Below, in pieces: positions 48,501-51,800 of a stretch of DNA of 64,000 bases. Numbering within the stretch: the first letter of the stretch is position 1; the number at the start of each line of letters is the position of its first letter. A program made the position numbers and the translations under genes. The notes beneath the pieces were generated by a model that worked only from the letters and a program-made list of their open reading frames with translations, searched no databases and was not told the DNA's origin. This DNA comes from Pseudomonas uvaldensis (GTDB lineage: Bacteria > Pseudomonadota > Gammaproteobacteria > Pseudomonadales > Pseudomonadaceae), in assembly GCF_021271205.1 (NCBI RefSeq), contig NZ_JAIWKS010000002.1, positions 124,001-188,000 on the forward strand. The letters are read 5' to 3'.

Positions 48501-48718
48501 TACGGCTGGCAGTGGTGGATGATCCGGCGCTGGATGAGTCGGGTAACCAGCGCGAGCAGGCGGCGACGATCGAAGGCTGGCGCCGCCTGGTCGCCAACCT
48601 GACGGTGTGGCACGGGCAGGGCAATCACTTCACGATCCTCAAGGCCCCCGATGTGTTCAGCTTCGCCGCGTGGTGGCTGGATGGGTTGAAGGTGCCGGTG
48701 GGCGACACGGAATTTTGA
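27590..48718 (+). CDS. Giant lipopeptide NRPS, six modules with tandem thioesterases
   Basis: A synthetase of about 7042 residues that extends and releases the lipopeptide. It begins with a TubC-like docking domain (residues 1-55: MQFHDLMAVLSSHAIRL, ending AEHKAQLLELV) that should grip the first NRPS. Modules 3 to 7 open with dual epimerisation/condensation domains carrying HH[I/L]xxxxGD; module 8 opens with an ordinary LCL domain (HHIIADGWS). Pockets predict Thr, Leu, Leu, unknown, Leu, Ile/Val. Two thioesterases end the protein (GWSFGG and GHSFGG), the usual pair of Pseudomonas lipopeptide terminal enzymes, so release probably closes a ring onto Thr3. Module order matches the bananamide group, where from memory modules 3-6 and 7-8 lie on separate proteins (BanB and BanC); here no stop separates them. 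Predicted product: 3-hydroxyacyl octapeptide. Confidence 0.95.
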   Translation: MQFHDLMAVLSSHAIRLQQEDGALVVQGRDDSLDDALWEALAEHKAQLLELVASQGGDWLSPAFRITADMLPLANLNQAAIDRIVATVPGGAANVQDIYPLSPLQEGMLYHHLRAPEGDPYVSQARFAFASREHLGAFAQALRWVIERHDILRTSFAWEYLDEPMQVVWCQAALVCEEVELDDDADALGQLLARYDARHFRLDLRQAPLLRLVYAHDPVQGRVVGLMLFHHLIMDHIALDVVRREVQACLLGQTDRLAPAVPYRNHLAQARKADAERNHEAFFRDMLADIDEPTLPFGLQDVHGDGHDIEEARQMLDGDLSRRLRAQARQLGVSVTSLLHLALARVLGQLSGRTAVVFGTVLLGRMEAGEGGERALGMFINTLPLRVDVGEDSVRAGVLATHRRLTALLAHEQAPLALAQRCSAVAMPTPLFSAMLNYRHSTVEEVAEVIEIAPGVQVLGARERTNYPLTVNVDDLGQDVRLTVLVEASLGAERITRYLHTALESLAQALEATPDAPLHSLDILPASEREQLLHGVNAPLMPWRETPLIHQQFEAHAQARPEAVALIFEGRTFSYGDLNRRANQLAHHLLSLAIRPDDRVAICVERGPQMIIGLLGVLKAGAGYVPIDPAYPLERITFTLQDSRPVAVLIQADTRDRVADSGVPQIDLDDDVLQAGPTGDPLVVGLTPAHLAYVIYTSGSTGRPKGVMVEHRNVTRLFSATRDWFGFNRQDVWALFHSFAFDFSVWEIWGALSFGGALVMVPQRVVRSPDACYALLCDTGVTILNQTPSAFRQLLAAQGRSPLQHSLREVIFGGEALETGLLKPWYARIANAGTRLVNMYGITETTVHVTYRPLEAADAQRVGASPIGVRIPDLQLYVLDARREPLPVGVVGELYVGGAGVARGYLNRPELTAERFIADPFSGRADARLYRTGDLGRRLPDGSLEYLGRNDDQVKIRGFRIELGEIQARLAACQGVREAVVIAREDSPGDPRLVAYWRADDGVQPSVARLREQLLVSLADYMVPSAFVKLETFPLTGNGKLDRKALPPPDSDAFVRHPYEAPQGEVEACIADIWQNLLGVSRVGRHDNFFELGGHSLLAVKLIERMRQRDLHCDVRVLFGQPSVAALAATLGRSRTVEVPVNPIEPGCPCITPDMLPLATLDQAGIDRVVATVSGGVANVQDIYDLAPLQAGILYHHLATADAGDPYVLQVQFAFDGLAQIEVFVRALNNVIARHDILRTAVLWEGFEAPVQVVWREAPLVLERVDTDPADGDVLQQLPARFDPRHSRLDLGRAPMMQFACAEDPRRNRWVGMLLVHHIVLDHTALDVLVAEMSDAIHGHITTLPAPVQYRNYVAQARQAGREQAHEAFFRDMLGDIDEPTLAFGLQDVHGDGSAVVDSHLTLDAGLGERLREQARRLRISVASLVHQAWAQVLAQLSGRQDVVFGTVLLGRMQGGEGADRALGMFINTLPLRVDVGASTVEQGVRATHERLARLLEHEQASLALAQRCSGVAGSLPLFNSLLNYRHSAPQKADIEWDGIHVLSSRERSNYPLVVSVDDLGEGFRLSVQAPPEVDGARVCDYLQTALDHLLEALAHNPATPLHEVSILSLGERHRVLAGFNATGRDYPVAQTVQRLFEAQVQAHPEALAAVQGEYSLSYDELNHQANRLAHHLIGLGVQADDRVAICVRRGPQMLVGLLAILKAGAGYVPVDPAYPAERIAYLLQDSAPLAVLAQASTRDLLGAVPVVDLDSADWQHLPDSNPQRPGLTPAHLAYVIYTSGSTGQPKGVMVEHRTLENLVHWHAAAFDLRAGSHTASVAGFGFDAMAWEVWPALCVGATLHLPPSTIGSEHLDELLGWWQAQPLQVAFLPTPVAEYAFSRGLRHPTLRTLLIGGDRLRQLPSNPTFDVINNYGPTEATVVTTSGRVEAGQVLHIGRPIANARVYLLDAHRHPVPVGVAGELYVGGAGVARGYLNRPELSAERFLDDPFSEAPQARMYRTGDLARWLADGTLEYLGRNDDQVKLRGVRVELGEVEAALLSHDGVQDAVVLVRDERLLTWFTERSPVVIEDLRVHLQARLPDVLVPAAYVRLEALPLTANGKLDRKALPEPDQSAWPSAEYAAPQGPVEIALARIWADVLKVEQVGRHDNFFELGGHSLLAVSLIERMRQIGLSADVRRLFSQPTLAALATAVGSGREVEVPANRIPAECTHITADMLPLVALDQETIDRIVATVPGGAANVQDIYPLAPLQEGILYHHLSAESGDPYLLQSGMAFDSVERLHTFADALQQVISRHDILRTSVVWEDLPSPQQVVWRHAELTVQPVVVDPADGDVPDQLRARFDARHYRLDLAQAPLLRLVYAEDPARQRVVAILLFHHIVLDNTALTVVLEEMQACLLGQADSLPAPMPYRNYVAQARLGVGAEEHEAFFREMLGGIDEPTLPFGLQDVQSEGHDIEMSSLALPDGLSWRLRAQARGLGVSAASLFHLAWAQLLAATSGQEQVVFGTVLLGRMQGGEGADRTPGVFINTLPLRVDVDAQPAREAIQGTHRRLTALLGHEHASLALAQRCSGVAAPQPLFSALLNYRHGTRHARQALGQVWQGIEILTFEGRTNYPLTLSVDDLEDGFKATVLSRVTVGAQRVIDLLQTTLENLVAALETAPEQPLNQLSILSEQAQQRLLCGFNASAVEYGQAQTIHVRFEEQARRLPEIIAVQAGEQRLTYAELNARANRLAHHLIGLGVQADDRVAICVRRGPQMLVGLLAILKAGAGYVPVDPAYPAERIAYLLQDSAPLAVLAQASTRDLLGAVPVVDLDSADWQHLPDSNPQRPGLTPAHLAYVIYTSGSTGQPKGVMVEHRTLENLVHWHAAAFDLRAGSHTASVAGFGFDAMAWEVWPALCVGATLHLPPSTIGSEHLDELLGWWQAQPLQVAFLPTPVAEYAFSRGLRHPTLRTLLIGGDRLRQLPSNPTFDVINNYGPTEATVVTTSGRVEAGQVLHIGRPIANARVYLLDAHRHPVPVGVAGELYVGGAGVARGYLNRPELSAERFLDDPFSEAPQARMYRTGDLARWLADGTLEYLGRNDDQVKLRGVRVELGEVEAALLSHDGVQDAVVLVRDERLLTWFTERSPVVIEDLRVHLQARLPDVLVPAAYVRLEALPLTANGKLDRKALPEPDQSAWPSAEYAAPQGPVEIALARIWADVLKVEQVGRHDNFFELGGHSLLAVSLIERMRQIGLSADVRRLFSQPTLAALATAVGSGREVEVPANRIPAECTRITPDMLPLVQLDQEAIDRIVATVPGGAANVQDIYPLAPLQEGILYHHLSAETGDPYLLQSRLIFDSVERVEAFANALRQVMARHDILRTAVLWQGLGAPVQVVWREATLAVQERVSETAAGSVFDQLQARPGASDYRLDLAQAPLIRLIYAREPGEGRVAAILLFHHIVLDHAALEVVRDEMQVILSGPCQALPVPVPYRNYVAQTRMGSSEQEHEAFFRDMLGDIDEPTLPFGLQDVQGDGSGIEEVRQNVDAHLSRRLRAQARQLGVSAASLYHLVWALVLGKVSGKDDVVFGTVLVGRMQGGEGADRALGLFINTLPLRVSLGEQGARAGVKATHAQLTALLGHEYASLALVQRCSGVQAPAPLFSALLNYRHTRVQNSTGASSAWSGIQMLSGEERTNYPLALNVDDQGEAFSFTIVTLAHIGAQRLCGYVQQTLESLVGMLEQAPDAPLHRVTILPQSERRKLLDEFCRADAIEPQAPAIHQQFEAQVQRTPDDVAVVQGHQSLSYRELNERANRLAHYLRKRGVQPDSRVAICVERSADMVVGLLAVLKAGGGYVPLDPAYPEDRLTYMLENSAPIAVLTQAATRELLSHGPVPLIDLDAGVWQTEPAHNPPVADLTPAHLAYVIYTSGSTGRPKGVMVEHRGLRNLLDWYLDDLGFHAGDAVLLASSYNFDLTQKNILAPLMVGASLHLAAEPFDPGAIVAQIAEAGITHLNMSPSAFHALVDADRQDALTCLRRVVLGGEPIQLSMLEKLPLPRPVVINSYGPTECSDVVAWHTVDNDLDTYRNRSIPIGRPIRNMQLHVLDSHGQLLPLGVPGEIHIGGVGVARGYLNLPQLSAERFIDDPFSERADARLYKTGDIGRWLPDGTLQYLGRNDDQVKIRGLRIELGEIEARLVQHETVNEAVVLVREDVPGDKRLVAWFTPCLPGQAIDLEALRTYLLAHLPGHMVPLAYVRLDALPLSPNGKLDRKALPSPDLTSVITRGYEAPVGETEINLARLWAETLNVERVGRHDHFFELGGHSLLAVSLIGRLHQEGLAADVSTLFEQPTLAAFAAMTRNARVETGRANVPVNGIVPGTTRIIPAMLPLAELDQGTLDRLVAGIPGGAANVQDIYPLTPLQEGILYHHISAGQGDPYVNQGQFAFADAERFQAFVQALQTVIDRHDILRTAVLWEGLDTPLQVVLRKVQLPLEGVALDVGAGDALAQLHERFDARRFRLDVTRAPLLHLVHAWDESGQRIVAILLFHHLALDHNALAVVSQEMQACLSGRGAQLGRPVPFRNYVAQARLGIGEVEHEAFFCDMLGDIEEPTLPFGLQDVQGDGTGIEEFSLPLGLPLSQRLRTQARQLGVSAASLFHLGWARVLGVLTGQSQVVFGTVLMGRMRGAEAGDRALGLFINTLPLRVDMGARDVRAAVMATHSRLSTLMRHEHAPLALAQRCSGVVAPTPLFSALLNYRHSASTTNAETLAAWDGIEVLRAEERTNYPLTMSVDDLGEAFSLTLLASGDVGARRICAYLQCALEHLSVALEQAPDTPIDQLPVLSQTERDQLLVGFNATQADYPRGLTVHQRFEAQVAARPEAVAAVFLGEQLTYAELNLHANALAHHLRALGVRPDDRVAIVARRGLDTLIGLLAILKAGAAYVPVDPAHPTERLGYLLSDSAPVAILVQPDLRERLPAQAVPVIDLDRRSWPLSLACDPQVGDLTPEHLAYVIYTSGSTGLPKGVMVEHRTLSNLLDWHCEAFDLCAGRHTSCLAGFGFDAMAWEIWPALCVGATLHLAPPRDGNENLDALLDWWRAQPLDVSFLPTPIAEYAFSQNLGHPTLRTLLIGGDRLRQFPRNQSFDVINNYGPTEATVVATSGKVEAGDALHIGRPVSNARVYVLDEQRRPVPVGVPGELYIGGAGVARGYLNRPELTAERFLQDPFDTTPHPRMYRTGDLARWRADGSLEYLGRNDDQVKIRGVRIELGEIENCLNQLPDIRETVLLVREDQPGQPRLVAYFTEQARVDVRPVDELRAQLQTRLPEYMVPTAFVRLDALPLTANGKVDRKALPKPDITAFFTRQYVAPEGELETCLAQIWSELLQVERVGRQDHFFELGGHSLLAMRMVSQVRQRLGVELALGELFANPQLGAVAQVLADAARSSQPTIVPVSGEASLPLSFAQQRLWFLAQMEGANTAYNIPIGLRLRGRLDDDALQRALARIVARHDTLRSRFTRLNDEALVLIAPVEAGLLLRVEDLRGHPQADETLQALVQGEASIPFDLQDDPLIRGRLVRMADDHHVLLLTLHHIIADGWSMGVLTRELMALYQAFSRGEADPLPPLTLQYTDYAVWQRRWLSGEVLRQQSAYWQQALDGAPALLMLPTDRPRPAQMDYAGSTVEVWLPERLSAGLKVLCQRHGVTLYMVMLSAWALLLARLSGQSEVVIGSPVANRTRAEVEGLIGLFVNTLALRIETSAGQDVGAFLARVKARILEAQAHQDLPFEQVVEITRPVRSLAHSPLFQTMLNWRSSDGPALALGDLTLEPVAQPSHFAKFDLTLTLSEGQGGIGGSLEYATALFDESTVRRYVGYFERLLQAMVDNDQAALEQVPLLDDQERHTLLVGFNATDHEYPQALTVHRLFELRAADHPQVVAAAHGTQSLSYGELNARANRLAHYLIGHGVQPGDHVAILLPRSLDLLIAQLAVSKCAAAYVPLDINAPSERLAFMLQDCRAVALLSRRSEAASDTVPRIDLDTLVLEDQPAHDPQLLQFSESPVYIMYTSGSTGVPKGVVVPHRAVGRLVLNNGYADFNARDRVAFASNPAFDASTMDVWGPLLNGGQVVVIDHETLLDPVAFGDELSRSGATILFVTTALFNQYVQLIPQALKGLRILLCGGERSDPAAFRRLLAEAPALRLVHCYGPTETTTYAATFEVRNVAEYADSVPIGRPIGNTRVYVLDAHLQPVPTGVTGELYIGGLGVALGYLNRPELTAEKFLDDPFSAAPAAKMYRTGDLVRWLASGQLECLGRNDDQVKIRGFRIELGEIEHRLLGCEGIKEAVVVARQEAQASMRLVAYFTVHDETLDSAALRSYLQARLPDYMVPSAWVRLDAMPLNNNGKVDRRALPDPTWEASPSQAYQAPANALEASVAGLWAEVLQLERVGRHDNFFELGGHSLLAVRLVNLMRSEDLDISLAELFQHASVESVCELLSRRSGAVEQTDGLITVRASGRGTPLFLVHEFSGRDLYFPALSMHIGGEFPIYGLPGIKSGQPLLRTMECLAARLVGLIRTVQPHGPYRLAGWSFGGVLAYEVAQQLLGMDETVAFVGLIDSYVPRLAGQPPAYWRDEQVHQRQLLLHCRAHWTTQGAGEQAELAHLARLEAEMARMDFEDLLKRCREQQLLEPELAAATSADIWHYLDREVAHGHALTHYRINPIHQPVHLFRAQERRAEMAQLSPSLGWVEELSSDRVRCIDVPGDHQSMMKSPHIQHLGHAIYQALQEAAPPPPQVYQPLLTIQSGHLGHTPIFCVPGAGDGATGFIHLTEALGPEWPIFGLQPRGLDDMAVPHSRVEAAAACYVRAIEQLYPAGPVHLIGHSFGGWVAYAMAARLHSGGREVASLTLIDSEVPGDDGLAGKAYTATAALQRLIDALQLSCGKSLGIDPLAFAEADDVTQLRLLHDGMVRAGVLSERSSPQAMHGPVRTFAVALRTPYQPQQAYAGPVRLAVVDDPALDESGNQREQAATIEGWRRLVANLTVWHGQGNHFTILKAPDVFSFAAWWLDGLKVPVGDTEF
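27756..30985 (+). other. NRPS module 3: dual E/C-A(Thr)-T
   Basis: Dual domain about 27790-29170 (YHHLRAPEGD), adenylation about 29230-30745, carrier about 30780-30970. Pocket DFWNIGMVH is the standard Pseudomonas threonine code. Thr3 is the usual ring-closing residue of such lipopeptides. Confidence 0.88.
30986..34170 (+). other. NRPS module 4: dual E/C-A(Leu)-T
   Basis: Condensation domain about 31030-32430, adenylation about 32470-33930, carrier about 33950-34160. Pocket DAWFLGNVV (Leu). The first His motif is one residue longer than in the sister domains (YHHLATADAGD). The adenylation and carrier part is shared as identical DNA with module 5. Confidence 0.85.
32584..34197 (+). repeat. 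Direct repeat copy 1 (A-T of module 4)
   Basis: From GGCCAATCGCC to the CCAACCG at 34191-34197 this 1614-bp stretch reads the same as 35770-37383, at an offset of exactly 3186 bp (1062 codons, one module). Reading frames on both strands inside it are identical between the copies, which supports identity at DNA level. Confidence 0.93.
34171..37356 (+). other. NRPS module 5: dual E/C-A(Leu)-T
   Basis: Condensation domain about 34215-35615 (YHHLSAESGD; active motif HHIVLDN, with Asn where the others have His), adenylation about 35655-37115, carrier about 37135-37345. Pocket DAWFLGNVV (Leu), identical in DNA to module 4. Confidence 0.85.
35770..37383 (+). repeat. Direct repeat copy 2 (A-T of module 5)
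   Basis: Second copy of the 1614-bp repeat. The edges are sharp: the bases before 35770 and after 37383 differ from copy 1, while the condensation domains on either side of both copies have diverged normally. This points to recent gene conversion or module duplication. Confidence 0.93.
37357..40600 (+). other. NRPS module 6: dual E/C-A(Gln?)-T
   Basis: Dual domain about 37400-38800 (YHHLSAETGD), adenylation about 38850-40355, carrier about 40385-40580. The pocket reads DLKNVGSDV (core YNFDLTQKNILAPL, ITHLNMSPSAF, INSYGPTECSDVV). I do not know this code for certain; Gln is suggested only by the bananamide order. Confidence 0.55.
40601..43845 (+). other. NRPS module 7: dual E/C-A(Leu)-T
   Basis: Dual domain about 40650-42065 (YHHISAGQGD), adenylation about 42105-43585, carrier about 43610-43810. 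Pocket DAWFLGNVV (Leu). The following condensation domain is LCL, so residue 7 is predicted to stay L. Confidence 0.85.
43846..46985 (+). other. NRPS module 8: LCL-A(Ile/Val)-T
   Basis: LCL condensation domain about 43865-45190 (LSFAQQRLWFLAQMEG; HHIIADGWSMG), adenylation about 45240-46725, carrier about 46755-46960. Pocket DAMFLGCTY, of the branched aliphatic type (Ile or Val). Confidence 0.75.
47020..48718 (+). other. Tandem thioesterase domains TE1 and TE2
   Basis: TE1 is about 47030-47840, with its nucleophile Ser codon at 47249-47251 in GWSFGG. TE2 is about 47900-48700, with Ser at 48125-48127 in GHSFGG and a late His in GQGNHFTI. In this family one thioesterase usually does release and cyclisation and the second helps or edits. 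Confidence 0.85.
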
Positions 48719-48772
48719 GGGACGCCGACGTATCGGCCTATCCATTCGGGAGAGAAATGAGTTGAGCTCACT

Positions 48773-48800
48773 TTGATTTTATTTCGTTAAGCACTAAAAA
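48773..48800 (+). promoter_or_regulatory. Weak sigma70-like promoter before the TcB-like gene
   Basis: TTGATT (48773-48778) and TAAAAA (48795-48800) are 16 bases apart in an AT-rich patch between the NRPS stop and the ATG at 48877. The -10 match is poor, so this is only a candidate. No terminator is visible after the NRPS gene in this 158-bp gap. Confidence 0.28.
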
Positions 48801-48876
48801 ACTGTGAAAGCTGACAGTAGATGCCCTGGCGGATTACGCCCACATTGCTCCCAGCAGATCCGCTCGGAGCCAGGCG

Positions 48877-51800
48877 ATGGACCAACCGGAAAGTGTCAGC
48901 GTGACGCCTCCTTCATTGCCCAAGGGGGGCGGTGCGATCCAGAGCATCGGCAAAGGCTGGAGGGATGTCGGTCCCAGCGGCAAGGCGTCCTTTGACCTGC
49001 CGTTACCCATCTCTCCCGGACGGGGTTTCGCTCCTCCTTTGACGCTCAGCTATGGCAGCAGCGTAGGCAACAGCCTGTTCGGACTCGGCTGGGTGTTGTC
49101 GTTGGGTTGCGTGGCGCGGCGAACCAGCAAAGGGGTACCGGATTACACCGACGACGATGTGATGCTCGGACCTGATGGCACTGTCTGGTTGGCAGAGCGC
49201 GACGATGCCGGCGACATCATCCGGACACCGGTGCGCAGTTACCGTGGCCTGGACCTTGGAACCGACTATCAGGTGGCGCGTTACTTTCCCCGCATCGAGG
49301 GCTCGTTCGAGCGCATCGAGCATTGGCGATCGGTGGATGATTTTCCAGGATTCTGGCTTATCCACGGGGCCGATGGCAGCCTGCATCTGTACGGTATCAA
49401 CAGTTCTTCGCGCAGCACCGACCTGGAGGACCACCTGCGTGTCGGCGAGTGGCTGCTGGAGGAAAGCCTGAACGCCCACGGCGAACATATCCTCTACGAA
49501 TACGCCGGTGAAGATCACGCCGGAATGCCCGAAGACACACCGCGGGATTTTCGGGCGCAGTGCTATCTGTGTCGCGTGCGCTATGGCAATGCCGAGGCTT
49601 TCGAGCATCTTTACCATTGGGCGCCCGATCAGTTGGAACAGGCGCAATGGCACTTCGATCTGATCTTTGATTACGGCGAGCGCAGCACGGCGCTCGACAC
49701 TATTCCAGCCTATGAGGCGAGCGGCGTATGGCCGGTACGCAGCGATCCTTTCGCGACCTATGGCTATGGTTTCCTGTTGGGCAACCTGCGTCTTTGTCGG
49801 CAGGTCCTGATGTTCCATCGCTTCGAGCCGTTGGGCAGCGAACCGTTGCTGGTCCAACGTTTGCTGTTCGAATACCAGGCCACGGCACTGGGCTACAACC
49901 TGCTGGCTGCTGCACACCTCCAGGGGCTGGATGAACAGGGGCGCCTCGAGTCCCGCCCGCCGGTTGAGTTCAGCTATTCGCCGTTCTCCCACGACGACAG
50001 TCGTTATGACGCGTTCGAGGCCATGCCCGGCTTGAATGACGGACAGCAATACCAGCTCGTCGATCTCTATGGCGAAGGCATTCCAGGCGTGCTGTATCGC
50101 AGTGACAAGGCCTGGTACTACCGCGAACCGCTACGCGGCGAGCCTGCGAAAAGCGCCGATGACGTGGGCTACGATTCATGGCGCCGGCTGGAAGGCATCC
50201 CGGTGATGGACAGTCGTAAAGCGGTGCGCCAGTCCTTGATGGACCTCACCGGCGACGGCCGCCTGGATTGGGTCATGGCACAACCCGCGGTCAGCGGTTT
50301 CTTTACCCTGAACCCGGACCGCAGTTGGTCGAAGTTCATCACTTTCGAGGCGTTCCCCCGTGAGTTTTTCCACCCGCAAAGTCAACTGGCCGACCTGATG
50401 GGGAGCGGCCTTTCTGACCTGGCACTGATCGGCCCACGTAGCGTGCGTTTGTATGCCAGTCGCCGGCAGACGGGGTTCGCCACGGGGCGGGAAGCGCCGC
50501 ACCACATCGAGTCCGCTCCCAACGATCGTCTTCCCCTGCTGAGTCAGGCGCAGACCGAACTGGTGGCCTTCAGCGATGTGTTGGGCAGCGGTCAGCAGCA
50601 CCTGGTGCGCATTCGCCACAACGAGATCGTCTGCTGGCCCAATCGTGGTCATGGCCGATTCGATCCGGGATTTCGCCTTGCAAGCCTGCCTTATGCCGAG
50701 GCGTCCTTCGAGGCTGCGCGAGTGTTGCTGGCGGACCTGGATGGCTCCGGCGCGGCGGACTTGATCTACTTGACCAGCGAGCATGCCGAGATCTTCATGA
50801 ATCGCGCCGGCATGGGCTTCGAGAGCTCGCCGCGAATCCTGCCCTGGCCTGCGGGCGTGCGCTATGACCGCTTGTGCCAGGTCAGCGTCGCCGATCTTCA
50901 AGGGCTTGGCTGTTCCAGCCTGGTACTGACCGTCCCGCATATGAAGCCGCAGCATTGGCGCTGCGATTTTGTCCAGGCCAAGCCGTATCTGCTGCAGCAG
51001 ACCAATAACAACATGGGCGCAATGGGCCAGGTGACTTACCGCAGTTCGGCCCAGGAGTGGCTGGATGAAAAGCAGGTGTTGATGGCGGCTGGTATGGAGC
51101 CCACCAGTTATGTGCCATTTCCGATGCCGGTGGCTGTCGAGCAGGTCCAGCTTGATGAGATCACAGGCAATCGACTGACCCAGCGCTTCGAGTATCGCCA
51201 GGGGTTCTACGACGGTCAGGAGCGTGAGTTCCGCGGCTTCGGGCTGGTGCAGCAGACCGATAGCGAAGTGACCGGCGATGAACGGCAGCGCACCGGCTTT
51301 ACCGCGCCTGTGCTGCGCAAGATCTGGTTCCACACCGGCCGTCTGCCGGACCTTTCGGGCCCGGACTATGATCGTTCGGACAGTGCAGCTCCGGCCCTGG
51401 GGGCGGCGTTGTTGCTGGCGCCGCAAGGCGACGCACCCGATGTCATTATCAGCCAGCCGGACGAGATGACACGGCATGACATGGCTTACGCCCTGGCTGG
51501 CCTGCCGCTGCGTGTCGAGGTCTTCGGCCCGGACGCCAGCGATCCTCTGCACACAAGCCCCTATTCCATACAGCAGCATCGTTATGCCGTACGCCTGTGG
51601 CAAGGAAGAGAGGAGTACCAGCCTTATTGCAGGATGCAGCCGCTGGAGTTGGAATCCGTCCTCTGTACTTATGAGCGTCAGCCCGACGACCCCCTGTGTC
51701 ATCACCGTATCAGCCTGGCGTGGGACCGTTATGGCGGGCTGACCCACGAAGTGACGGTCGATTATGCCCGGCGCAAGTCGGTCAACGATGAACCGCCGTT

